From CAZWZG01 sp964638245 (lineage in GTDB: Bacteria > Pseudomonadota > Alphaproteobacteria > Rhodobacterales > Rhodobacteraceae), in the NCBI GenBank assembly GCA_964638245.1, contig CAZWZG010000006.1, positions 1 through 43,634 of the forward strand: a stretch of 43,634 nucleotides of DNA. The letters run 5' to 3'. Positions within the stretch are counted from its first letter, which is position 1. The number at the start of each line of letters is the position of its first letter. Positions 1 through 7,456 of the stretch are shown in pieces. The notes beneath the pieces are model-generated. The model was not told where the DNA came from. It ran no database searches and worked only from the letters and a program-made list of their open reading frames with translations. The translations under genes and the position numbers were made by a program.

Positions 1-55
1 GAGCGCTGGATTGTGGATCCAGAGGTCCCCTGTTCAAACCAGGGAGGCGGTACCA
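1..55 (+). tRNA. tRNA-His (GTG anticodon), 5' part outside the window
   Basis: The window opens inside a tRNA. The anticodon stem CTGGA (6-10) pairs with TCCAG (18-22) around the loop TTGTGGA, giving anticodon GTG at 13-15. The T arm is CCCTG (28-32), loop TTCAAAC and CAGGG (40-44). The 3' acceptor strand is AGGCGGT (45-51), then A at 52 as discriminator and an encoded CCA at 53-55. Most bacterial tRNA-His carry C73 paired with an extra G-1. A73 is the known exception in Rhodobacterales, Rhizobiales and relatives. The D arm and 5' acceptor strand lie before the window. Confidence 0.9.
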
Positions 56-128
56 TTCCGACACACCACCATATTGAGGCCATGTTTGGGGGGTTTACCC
101 CCGTGTACGAGTAGGAAAAGGTGAGTGC

Positions 129-914
129 ATGAGGTTTGCAGCTTTTGCCGACTTGCACGGCAACTCTGCAGCGCTTGACGCCATTCTAGCAGATGTCGAG
201 CGGCAGGGGATCGGGGATATCGTCAATCTTGGCGACAGTTTGAGCGGCCCGCTCGATGCGTTTGGCACGGCGGAACGCCTGATCGATCTCGACATTGCGA
301 CCATCGCTGGCAACCATGATCGTTTCATTATCGAGACGCGCTTCGGCCCAGCTGGGGCTGGTCCTTGGGAAGCTTGGGTGCATCCCGTGTTGAAGGACGC
401 GCACTACAACTGGCTTTCAGCCTTGCCGCGCACAATGTCGTGGAACGGCGTCCTCTTGTGCCACGGCACCCCGGCCAGTGACACGACAAATTGGCTGGAT
501 GATCGCGGAGATAATGAACGCATGCGTCCCGCAACGCTGGACGAGGTGGAACGGCACGCCAAAGGTGTCACGCAAACGCTGATGCTATCGGCGCACACGC
601 ATCTGCCGCGCGTTGTCCGGCTGAGCGATGGGCGCATCGCGGCCAACCCCGGTGCGGCGGGCTGTCCGGCCTATCTGGATGACCGTTTTGATCCCCCGTT
701 CGTCGCCGAAACGGGCACGCCGGACGCGCGGTACGCCATTTGCGACAACGAAAGCGGGCTGGGGTGGACGGTGCGGCTGTGCACGGTGCCCTATGATCCC
801 TCCGAGATGGCCAAGATCGCGCGATCAAAAGGTGCTGAAAGCTGGGCAGTTGCGATTGAAACCGGCTGGACGTCGCCCCTAGCGGTCAAAGCGCCTATTG
901 CGACGAGCGCGTAA
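129..914 (+). CDS. metallophosphoesterase family protein
   Basis: This 261-residue protein carries the calcineurin-like phosphoesterase metal signature in order: DLH at residues 8-10, GD at 35-36, GNHD at 61-64, CHG at 111-113 and SAHTH at 154-158. These are the expected ligands for a two-metal site. The late GRIAANPGAAG segment is typical of small bacterial YfcE-like phosphodiesterases. No signal peptide or membrane segment is visible, so it should be cytoplasmic. The start is supported by AAGGTGAG about 6 bases upstream of the ATG. The gene follows tRNA-His by 73 bases and is convergent with the next small gene, overlapping it by about 20 bases. The physiological substrate cannot be read from the sequence. 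Confidence 0.85.
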   Translation: MRFAAFADLHGNSAALDAILADVERQGIGDIVNLGDSLSGPLDAFGTAERLIDLDIATIAGNHDRFIIETRFGPAGAGPWEAWVHPVLKDAHYNWLSALPRTMSWNGVLLCHGTPASDTTNWLDDRGDNERMRPATLDEVERHAKGVTQTLMLSAHTHLPRVVRLSDGRIAANPGAAGCPAYLDDRFDPPFVAETGTPDARYAICDNESGLGWTVRLCTVPYDPSEMAKIARSKGAESWAVAIETGWTSPLAVKAPIATSA

Positions 915-1197
915 GCGGGACTTGTGCCGTCAACGTCCCGTCGCTTGAAAAAATCAGCATTTCATCTTGCGTGGCAACGGCGTACCAGCCCGGGCCGTAA
1001 GTGACCGCCACTGGTGTCGTGCCGTCCGGGAGGGTTATGACAGGGGGCAAGGCTGGCATTGCGGGGCCCCGTAGCCGGCCAATCAAAAGGACCATGATCG
1101 TGACCATGCCAATGATCATCACCGCCGTGAGAACCGTCACGAGCAGTCGCAACTGTCGCAAGCCGCGCATGTCGGCTGGGTTTGGGTCCTGATCCAT
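895..1197 (-). CDS. small single-pass membrane protein (DUF6476-like)
   Basis: A 100-residue protein with a short polar N terminus and one strong hydrophobic helix at about residues 18-41. A soluble C-terminal segment of about 55 residues follows, with strand-like patterns (VITLPDGTT, WYAVATQDEMLIF). It resembles the small DUF6476-type proteins of Rhodobacterales; this assignment is from memory of the family and no function is known. The predicted topology is a membrane anchor with the C-terminal domain outside. Its ATG lies at 1195-1197 on the minus strand and shares two bases with the ATG of the divergent rluD, so each promoter must lie inside the other gene. The 3' end overlaps the metallophosphoesterase gene. 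Confidence 0.7.
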   Translation of the reverse strand: MDQDPNPADMRGLRQLRLLVTVLTAVMIIGMVTIMVLLIGRLRGPAMPALPPVITLPDGTTPVAVTYGPGWYAVATQDEMLIFSSDGTLTAQVPLTRSSQ

Positions 1198-2230
1198 GAG
1201 CCGTGTCGTCACCATAATCATCGGCGCCGAGCCGCCGCCGCGTCTGGATAAGGCATTGGCGCGCGACGTGCCAGAGGAAGCCCATCTTAGCCGGTCTCGC
1301 CTGGCCAAACTGATCGAAGCCGGGGCGGTCGAACGTACGGGAGAAGTCCTGAGCGACCCCAAGGCGAAGGTCGCTGAAGGGGACGAAATACACGTATCCG
1401 TACAGGATGCCGAAGACAGCCACATTTTGCCCGAGGACATCGCGCTCGACATCGTGCATGAAGATGCGGATTTGATCGTCGTGAACAAGCCAGCCGGCAT
1501 GGTTGTTCATCCCGCGCCGGGAAGTCCGTCTGGCACGTTGGTCAACGCGCTCTTGCATCATTTCGGGGGGGATCTTTCTGGCGTTGGTGGCCTTGCGCGG
1601 CCTGGCATCGTGCATCGCATCGACAAGGACACCAGCGGGCTTCTTGTTGTTGCAAAGTCCGACGCGGCTCATCACGGTTTGGCAGCGCAGTTTGCGGCAC
1701 ACACCGCCGAAAGGGCGTATCAGGCGGTCTGTTTCGGGGTTCCCGACATCGGATCGGCTCGGCTCATGGGTACTAAGGGTGTGTCCGCGGAACCTGGCGG
1801 GATCATTAAGGTTACTTCTGGTCTTGGGCGGCACAAAACCGACCGCCAGCGTCAATCCGTAATGTTCGGGGCGGGGCGTCACGCAATCACTCGCGTTAGC
1901 GTACAAGAAAGTTTTGGAGAGGGCGCCGCGCGCGTGACGTGCCGGCTTGAAACAGGCCGCACCCACCAGATACGTGTTCATATGGCGCATATTGGCCATG
2001 GATTGATCGGCGATCCTGTTTATGGCGGCAAACGGAGGGCATCCATACGAGCATTGGGTAATGCTGCATCAGAAGTAGATGCGTTTTCGCGACAGGCCCT
2101 CCATGCCGCCACTCTAGGTTTCGTGCACCCGGTTACCAGGACTCGGCTGACTTTCGAAGCAGAGCCGCCCAAAGACTTCGCAGCATTGTTGGACGCACTT
2201 CGCGCGCACGGAGCGTCTGCAAAGCCCTAG
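1196..2230 (+). CDS. rluD: RluA/RluD-family 23S rRNA pseudouridine synthase
   Basis: A 344-residue protein. It has an N-terminal S4-like RNA-binding region (about residues 17-70) and the family core, with NKPAGMVVHP at 97-106 and the catalytic motif HRIDKDTSG at 140-148. The catalytic Asp is D143. The later R-T-H-Q-I-R-VH block is also typical. RluD-type enzymes isomerise uridines in helix 69 of 23S rRNA. The RluA family also contains RluC and other specificities, so RluD is chosen from length, the S4 domain and the common alphaproteobacterial position close to rpoH. The start ATG at 1196 overlaps the start of the opposite small gene. No strong ribosome-binding site is visible. Confidence 0.85.
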   Translation: MSRVVTIIIGAEPPPRLDKALARDVPEEAHLSRSRLAKLIEAGAVERTGEVLSDPKAKVAEGDEIHVSVQDAEDSHILPEDIALDIVHEDADLIVVNKPAGMVVHPAPGSPSGTLVNALLHHFGGDLSGVGGLARPGIVHRIDKDTSGLLVVAKSDAAHHGLAAQFAAHTAERAYQAVCFGVPDIGSARLMGTKGVSAEPGGIIKVTSGLGRHKTDRQRQSVMFGAGRHAITRVSVQESFGEGAARVTCRLETGRTHQIRVHMAHIGHGLIGDPVYGGKRRASIRALGNAASEVDAFSRQALHAATLGFVHPVTRTRLTFEAEPPKDFAALLDALRAHGASAKP

Positions 2231-2314
2231 TCAGATGCGACGGCTTTGTCAGGTTTGACCAGCTGTTCAAAAAGTACGAGCCCTTTGTGCTCAGACTCGC
2301 AGCGTTTCAGGGGC

Positions 2315-2752
2315 TTAACCGGGCGTTTGGAGATCACGAACTATCCGGCGGGTGGCCATGGCGACGTCCTTGGCTTCCTCTACCGTCAGGGGCTTGTTCA
2401 GGAAGTCGCGGACGACTTTAAAGGCTTCCGCGCGTTTGCGGTCCTCTGGGTTCAATGATGTCGTCAGCATGATGACCACGCGCGAGGTAAAACCGTCTCC
2501 AAACTCTTCGGTCGCCGCTTGCAAGAAGTCGAAACCGCTCATAATGGGCATATTGACGTCCAGAAAAATGACATCTGGCATCTGGGGCGTATTGCGTAGG
2601 TGTACGAGCGCGTCCTCGCCCGAGGGAAAATGGTACATTTCTCCGAATGCACCAGAGCGCCTTAGAACTCTGTCATGCAGTTTTCGATCAAATTCGGAGT
2701 CGTCAACACAGACGGCTGTTAGAAGGACATTTTTTTCCTTGGCAAGAGTCAT
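2315..2752 (-). CDS. single-domain response regulator
   Basis: A 145-residue receiver domain with no output domain. The acidic pair is D17-D18, the phospho-acceptor is D65 in FLDVNMP, the conserved T is in MLTTS (97-98) and the Lys is K120 in NKP. The true start is the ATG at 2750-2752, because it overlaps the stop of the upstream kinase as ATGA. That overlap indicates translational coupling and a cognate pair. Without a DNA-binding or enzymatic domain, it probably signals by protein-protein contact or as a phosphorelay intermediate. Family context (stand-alone receivers next to cytoplasmic PAS kinases) supports this but does not show the target. Confidence 0.85.
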   Translation of the reverse strand: MTLAKEKNVLLTAVCVDDSEFDRKLHDRVLRRSGAFGEMYHFPSGEDALVHLRNTPQMPDVIFLDVNMPIMSGFDFLQAATEEFGDGFTSRVVIMLTTSLNPEDRKRAEAFKVVRDFLNKPLTVEEAKDVAMATRRIVRDLQTPG

Positions 2753-3924
2753 TTCGGATCGCTTCCATGGGGAAAAGCTACGTCGAATCGTGTTCCGCCC
2801 GTGGGGAGCGTGTGCACCTCTATCCAGCCGTGGTGGTTCACGGCGACACGCTTGCAAATGGCAAGCCCCAGCCCTGTTCCGCTTACCTGTTCCTGCCGAT
2901 GCAATCGTTTGAAGACTCCGAACACCTCGTCGGTTTTGTCTTCGGGAATACCTACTCCGTTGTCGCTAAATGAGAGAATAATCAGACCACTCACGGATTG
3001 CTCGGCGCGTACCGTGATTTCAGGAGGAACGCCCGGTTGATGATACTTCATTGCGTTTGACAACATATTCTGGACCAACATCCGAACCTGAGGTTCGCTG
3101 CCATTAAGTTCTGGCAAACGCCCAAGGGAAATCTTTGCGCCGTACTCGTCCACCATGCCCTTTAGATCTTTGACCGTATCAGTGACTATCGTCTCAAGAT
3201 CCATTGTTTGCCATGGCGCTTCATGTTCGATGATGCGGCCATAGTCCAATAGGTCGTCGATCAGCGCATGCATGCGTTGCAATGTCTCGCAGGCACCGGA
3301 AAAGAGGTCCTTTTGTTCTTCGCTCAACGTTGCCTCGTCACACAAGAGGCCTTCCTGGATCAAATGAAGAGCGGTGCGTGTTGGAGACTTTAGATCATGG
3401 GAAACGCCATAGGCGAACGACAATAGTTCTGCATTGGCCAATTCCAACTTGGCCTTTTCACGCTTTGCGGCTTCCTCGGCGCGCTTAATGGCCGTTAGGT
3501 CAGTGTGGGCGCCGAGCATTCTGATTGGCTTGCCGGTGTCATCTCGCAGCGCAAGTCCCCGGCACCGCACCCAGACCGTCGAACCGTTGGCGTGCTTGTA
3601 CCTGACGATCTGATCATATGGATGGCTTGGATCCTCGCAATGCCTAACAAAGTTCTCCGTCGCGACTTTCAAATCGTCTTCGTTGATGATGTCCTGCCAT
3701 GCGTCTGGTGTATGTTCACATGTTTCGGGGTCAATCCCAAACAACTGCCAGAATTCAGGACTCATCCACTCGTGCTGAGGGTTTTCCAGGTCCCAATACC
3801 AGATCCCGTCCAACGACCCCTGCTGTAGGAATTCCCACATCTTCAGATCACTGCCGAGCTGGTCCCTCAGTTCCGTTTCAAGCGGATGAGGCTGATCGTC
3901 AAACTTCAATGCCACGACTGCCAT
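2749..3924 (-). CDS. soluble PAS-domain sensor histidine kinase
   Basis: A 391-residue kinase. A PAS fold of PAS_3 type with a PAC-like end (YKHANGSTVWVRCRG to LTAIKRAEEA) covers about residues 30-150. A short coiled segment (150-170) follows. The dimerisation domain has H176 in SHDLKSP. The ATP-binding domain shows the N box NMLSNAMKY, the G1 box DNGVGIP and the G2 box GTGLGL. There is no transmembrane helix or signal peptide, so it senses an intracellular cue, possibly through the PAS pocket. It shares a 240-bp upstream region with the divergent rpoH gene and is coupled to the response regulator through an ATGA overlap. Its arrangement resembles phytochrome-like and bacteriophytochrome-lineage kinases, but no chromophore domain is present. 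Confidence 0.88.
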   Translation of the reverse strand: MAVVALKFDDQPHPLETELRDQLGSDLKMWEFLQQGSLDGIWYWDLENPQHEWMSPEFWQLFGIDPETCEHTPDAWQDIINEDDLKVATENFVRHCEDPSHPYDQIVRYKHANGSTVWVRCRGLALRDDTGKPIRMLGAHTDLTAIKRAEEAAKREKAKLELANAELLSFAYGVSHDLKSPTRTALHLIQEGLLCDEATLSEEQKDLFSGACETLQRMHALIDDLLDYGRIIEHEAPWQTMDLETIVTDTVKDLKGMVDEYGAKISLGRLPELNGSEPQVRMLVQNMLSNAMKYHQPGVPPEITVRAEQSVSGLIILSFSDNGVGIPEDKTDEVFGVFKRLHRQEQVSGTGLGLAICKRVAVNHHGWIEVHTLPTGGTRFDVAFPHGSDPK

Positions 3925-4092
3925 GAGGTTCCCATAAATTGATTATCTGCCAAAATAGTGCCCAAATCCTTTCCCAAGTCTGAACACGCAAGGTTGTAAC
4001 AATCGGCAAACCGGCGTGATCCCTGTTACCGCCCTCTGGAAACTGCCGCGCGCAGCATTCATTTGTTTTCAACGAAAGGCGGGCTATGCCCC

Positions 4093-4120
4093 TTGAACTG
4101 AACCGAACGGTTCATTAAAT
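4093..4120 (+). promoter_or_regulatory. candidate rpoH promoter with a palindromic operator
   Basis: A TTGAAC hexamer (4093-4098) and TTAAAT (4115-4120) are separated by 16 bases, matching a sigma-70-like promoter (4 of 6 at the -10). The spacer is almost filled by the perfect inverted repeat TGAACCGAACGGTTCA (4099-4114), with 7-bp arms and a 2-bp centre. This size and CG-centred form is common for TetR-type repressors. The placement, between -35 and -10, would suit repression. The hexamers are seen directly; promoter activity is inferred. Confidence 0.5.
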
Positions 4121-4164
4121 ATGTTAAGCCTCGCAACATTGGCGAGGAACCAGGGATAGGAAAA

Positions 4165-5061
4165 ATGGCGAGCTACACAAATCTCCCAGCACCAAGCCCA
4201 GAACAGGGGCTGAACAGATATTTACAGGAAATCCGCCGGTTCCCGATGTTGGAACAGGGCGAGGAATACATGTTGGCCAAGCGTTGGGTTGAAGATCAGG
4301 ACACCGAGGCGGCCCACAAGATGGTCACATCGCACCTGCGTCTCGCGGCTAAGATCGCGATGGGGTACCGCGGCTATGGCCTCCCTCAGGCGGAAGTCAT
4401 TTCCGAAGCCAATGTCGGCCTGATGCAGGCTGTGAAGCGGTTTGACCCTGAAAAAGGCTTCCGCCTTGCGACCTATGCGATGTGGTGGATTCGCGCTTCG
4501 ATCCAGGAATACATCCTGCGGCCGTGGAGCCATGTAAAACTGGGAACAACCAGTGCGCAGAAAAAATTGTTCTTCAACCTGCGCAAAGCCAAGGCACGTA
4601 TCGGTGCACTTGAGGACGGTGATCTTCGCCCCGAAAACGTGGCCCGGATTGCCAACGATCTGAACGTGACCGAGGAAGAAGTGATTTCGATGAACCGTCG
4701 TATGTCGGGCGGGGACGCATCATTGAACGCAACCGTGTCCAATGACGGCGAAGGCACGGCACAATGGCAGGACTGGCTTGAAGACGAAGACGCTGATCAG
4801 GCGTCGGACTACGAAGCACGTGACGAGTTGGAAACCCGTCGGGAGCTTTTGGCCAAAGCCATGGAAGTGCTGAACGAGCGCGAACAGGATATCCTGACCC
4901 AGCGTCGCCTTCAGGACCAACCGGTGACGCTAGAGGACCTGTCGGGTGTCTATGACGTCAGCCGCGAACGCATCCGCCAGATTGAAGTGCGCGCGTTCGA
5001 AAAGCTGCAAAAACGCATGCAGGAACTTGCTGCCGAGAAAGGCATCCTCGAAGACGCGTGA
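4165..5061 (+). CDS. rpoH: RNA polymerase heat-shock sigma factor sigma-32
   Basis: A 298-residue sigma-70-family protein. It has region 2 (DLI-like ISEANVGLMQAVKRFDPEKGFRLATYAMWWIRASIQEYI, described here by its conserved core only), the RpoH box with QKKLFFNLR directly after it, and region 4 with a helix-turn-helix ending in SRERIRQIE. These identify RpoH rather than RpoD or RpoE. It directs transcription of heat-shock and, in Rhodobacterales, also oxidative-stress genes. The start ATG follows TAGGA. A perfect palindrome lies in the probable promoter and a strong terminator follows the gene. Many Rhodobacterales carry a second rpoH elsewhere (rpoHI and rpoHII). I cannot assign the subtype with certainty; the intact RpoH box favours the canonical heat-shock copy. 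Confidence 0.93.
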   Translation: MASYTNLPAPSPEQGLNRYLQEIRRFPMLEQGEEYMLAKRWVEDQDTEAAHKMVTSHLRLAAKIAMGYRGYGLPQAEVISEANVGLMQAVKRFDPEKGFRLATYAMWWIRASIQEYILRPWSHVKLGTTSAQKKLFFNLRKAKARIGALEDGDLRPENVARIANDLNVTEEEVISMNRRMSGGDASLNATVSNDGEGTAQWQDWLEDEDADQASDYEARDELETRRELLAKAMEVLNEREQDILTQRRLQDQPVTLEDLSGVYDVSRERIRQIEVRAFEKLQKRMQELAAEKGILEDA

Positions 5062-5088
5062 TCGCGCTCATAGGTTTGAAAGTATCAC

Positions 5089-5118
5089 GGGGGGTCAGGA
5101 AACTGGCCCCCCATTTTC
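5089..5118 (+). terminator. Rho-independent terminator after rpoH
   Basis: A 10-bp stem (5089-5098 with 5103-5112, one G-T wobble) closes a GAAA tetraloop and is followed by ATTTTC. The next gene lies on the same strand with its own ribosome-binding site, so this separates rpoH from the oxidoreductase gene. Confidence 0.8.
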
Positions 5119-5200
5119 GTTCCCGATTGTCCCCGCGACGCTCTAGGCAGCGCTCTGTCCTCGCGATAGTGTTGGCGCAAACACGGTGGGGAGACATAAC

Positions 5201-6172
5201 ATGAAACCGGTCAAATGGGGCGTTCTGGGGGCCGCCAAATTCGCGCGCGAACACATGGCGCGGGCGATCCATGCCGCCGAAGGGGCGGAGTTGGCCGCCC
5301 TTGCGACATCGTCTCCGGACAAAGCCGCCGGTTTTCAGGCCTTCGCACCAGACCTGACGGTCTACCCCGACTACGAAGCGCTTCTGGGCGATCCCGAAAT
5401 CGAAGCGGTTTACATACCGCTGCCCAACCACCTTCATCTGGAATGGTCACTGAAGGCGATCGCCGCAGGCAAGCACGTCCTTTGCGAAAAGCCCATGACG
5501 ATGGCTGCCCATGAATTTGACCAGCTGATCGCGGCACGGGATCGTTCGGGGCTACATGTCGCCGAAGCCTACATGATCGTGCACCATCCCCAATGGCAGC
5601 GCGCGCGCCACCTTATCCAGGACGGCGCGGTCGGAACGCTCAGCCATGTGGAAGGGATTTTCACCTATAACAACGCTGCCGAGGGCGCCAACATCCGCAA
5701 CAAGCCCGAAACCGGGGGCGGCGGCATTCCCGACATCGGCGTCTACACCTACGGTTCGACGCGCTTCGTCACGGGGGAAGAGCCGACGGCCATCACCCAT
5801 GCCGACATCACGTTTGAAAACGACGTTGACGTCATTGCGCGCGTTTCGGCCGATTTTCCGTCCTTCACGGCTCACTGGGTCAATTCCATGCGCATGCACC
5901 CCATTCAGGACATGACCTTCATGGGCGACGAAGGCATCGTGCGCCTGACCGCGCCGTTCAACCCCAACGTCTTTGATGGTGCCCGCATTGAGATCCACCA
6001 ACCAAACCTCGGCGTAAGGGTTGAGCGTTTCCCCGGAGACAATCATTATGTCAATCAGGTCGAGGCTTTTGGTCGAACGATCCGCGACGGCGAGGACTAC
6101 GCTGCGCCGCTCGAGTTTTCCAAGGGCACGCAAGCCGTAATTGACGCGGTTTTTAATGCCGCAGGCCGCTGA
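5201..6172 (+). CDS. Gfo/Idh/MocA family NAD(P)-dependent oxidoreductase
   Basis: A 323-residue dehydrogenase. The N-terminal Rossmann fold starts with KWGVLGAAKFA (a relaxed GxGxxG). The family hallmark CEKPM lies at about residues 95-99, where the Lys acts in catalysis. The C-terminal Gfo/Idh/MocA beta-sheet domain follows, with GGGGIPDIGVY as a substrate-side motif. The family oxidises or reduces sugars, inositols and related hydroxy compounds; the substrate here is not evident. The ATG at 5201 was preferred to the GTG at 5186, because GGGGAG sits at 5188-5193 at correct spacing for 5201. It is followed within 12 bases by the DUF4389 gene, suggesting co-transcription. Confidence 0.85.
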   Translation: MKPVKWGVLGAAKFAREHMARAIHAAEGAELAALATSSPDKAAGFQAFAPDLTVYPDYEALLGDPEIEAVYIPLPNHLHLEWSLKAIAAGKHVLCEKPMTMAAHEFDQLIAARDRSGLHVAEAYMIVHHPQWQRARHLIQDGAVGTLSHVEGIFTYNNAAEGANIRNKPETGGGGIPDIGVYTYGSTRFVTGEEPTAITHADITFENDVDVIARVSADFPSFTAHWVNSMRMHPIQDMTFMGDEGIVRLTAPFNPNVFDGARIEIHQPNLGVRVERFPGDNHYVNQVEAFGRTIRDGEDYAAPLEFSKGTQAVIDAVFNAAGR

Positions 6173-6183
6173 GGGAGGCGGGA

Positions 6184-6480
6184 ATGAGCGAAGACAATAT
6201 CGATGGACGCCTCCACGGTGAACAACCAAAGGCGGAGAAGGACGGTCTCGGGCTGCGCTTTGTCTATATGGTTCTAATCGGTTTTATGCTTTCAATTGCG
6301 AGCACTGTTCTGACAGTTTTGACGGTGATTCAGTTTGTGATCATGCTGATCAATACCGGCAAGCCGAATGAGCGGTTGTCGGATTTCGGCACGGATCTGG
6401 GCGTCTGGATCGCGAAGGCGGCACGCTTTCAAACGGCCGCTTCCGAGGTCAAGCCCTGGCCTTGGACCGAGCTGGACTAG
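6184..6480 (+). CDS. DUF4389 small membrane protein
   Basis: A 98-residue protein. It has a polar N terminus (about 23 residues), a long hydrophobic segment at about 25-57 that can form one or two helices, and the conserved tail pattern NERLSDFGTDLGVWIAKAARF. These features fit DUF4389, a family of unknown function found in many Proteobacteria. The start is supported by GGGAGGCGGG just upstream of the ATG. It follows the oxidoreductase gene by 11 bases and is probably co-transcribed. No role can be assigned. Confidence 0.75.
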   Translation: MSEDNIDGRLHGEQPKAEKDGLGLRFVYMVLIGFMLSIASTVLTVLTVIQFVIMLINTGKPNERLSDFGTDLGVWIAKAARFQTAASEVKPWPWTELD

Positions 6481-6975
6481 TGCACTGAAGGCGTTCCGCG
6501 GGATGCAGGAAATCGGGTACATCCCAAGAACTCCGCTGCGCTTGCCGGGTTCATCCTCTCGATAGGTTCGCCTCCGCAGCGAGGACATGACCGCAACGCA
6601 GTCTTAAGGTTTGCGATGTGCCGGATTTTCGTCTCGACCGTGCCACCACACCAGATCCGAAAACAACTTTGCCTGGCCGCCCATTGGCGATCTCTAGAGC
6701 TTTGTTCCCTCTCACAACATCTTTCTATTGGGTCTACGCAAAGCCGGAGGCAGTAGCCTAGGGGTGAGGTATGGGAATCGGCGCATCAGACTCCGTTCGT
6801 GCAAATGCTGCTTTGCCATCTTTGAGTAACCCAACGGTCAAAACACGGCGCTTCTCCGGGAGGAGGGCGTGGAGATACGCAATACAGTTCTGCATTGCTT
6901 CGCTCCCGTCCCAGAGATTTACCGTCGCGTGAAGCAACGAAGTGTAGCCACCGGCTCTGCAAGGCGTCATAAGGA
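6481..6975. other. about 500 bases without a supported gene
   Basis: This stretch separates the DUF4389 gene from the RimB/RimK operon. The longest open frame with any pattern is a 70-codon minus-strand frame at 6758-6970. It has no recognised family, no good ribosome-binding site and no conserved neighbour, so it is not called. No clear terminator, tRNA or transposase remnant was seen. It may hold the promoter of the downstream operon and may mark an old insertion or deletion point. Confidence 0.5.
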
Positions 6976-7455
6976 GTGGATGTTGAACATGAAATTCCCA
7001 AAGCGCCTATGCTACTCATAGGTTGGCAAGAGCGTGTGGACCTGCCTCTTCTTGGCCTTACCAACCTGCGCGCCAAAATCGACACCGGCGCGAGGACGTC
7101 CGCTTTACACGCGACAGAAATCGAGGAATTCGAACGTGACGGCGACCTTTGGGTCCGATTTCACACGCGCTTTGATGACGACTCGGCGGATAGACTTGTT
7201 GAGAGCCCGATCCATGACCGTCGCCAGATCACAAACACCAGCGGTGTCCCTGAAGACCGTCTCGTCATACGCACGAAGTTCCGCATTTCCAATCGCCTCT
7301 GGCGAATTGACCTTTCATTGACCGAGCGTTCGGAGATGCGGTTTCGAATGATCGTAGGGCGCACCGCGCTTCGCCGTCACAGTATCGTCGTCCACCCTGG
7401 TAAACGGAACCTCACCAAACCAGGAATGGCTCAGAAAGAGTCGAAAGGACTTTGA
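6976..7455 (+). CDS. RimB-type retropepsin-like protein (ATP-dependent zinc protease family)
   Basis: A 159-residue protein with the motif KIDTGARTSALHA, in which D36-T37-G38-A39 matches the active-site loop of retropepsin-like aspartic peptidases. The later IVGRTAL segment is the second conserved element of the family. Databases often call it an ATP-dependent zinc protease, but no HExxH zinc motif or Walker motif is visible. A role as an aspartic-type peptidase linked to RimK is more likely. The GTG at 6976 was taken as start because it gives a natural N-terminal extension, but AAGGAG abuts it. The ATG at 7009 is an alternative. One base separates it from rimK, so they form an operon. In pseudomonads the analogous gene is called rimB. 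Confidence 0.75.
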   Translation: MDVEHEIPKAPMLLIGWQERVDLPLLGLTNLRAKIDTGARTSALHATEIEEFERDGDLWVRFHTRFDDDSADRLVESPIHDRRQITNTSGVPEDRLVIRTKFRISNRLWRIDLSLTERSEMRFRMIVGRTALRRHSIVVHPGKRNLTKPGMAQKESKGL

Positions 7456-7456
7456 G

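Noticed and set aside
88..102. GGGGG/CCCCC stem after tRNA-His as a terminator
   Set aside because: Short stem with no T-run; it may be only a local repeat.
962..1999. 345-codon minus-strand open frame across rluD
   Set aside because: It runs antisense through a conserved enzyme, has no family pattern, and is expected by chance in GC-rich DNA.
6758..6970. 70-codon minus-strand open frame before the RimK operon
   Set aside because: No recognised family, no good ribosome-binding site, and no conserved partner.
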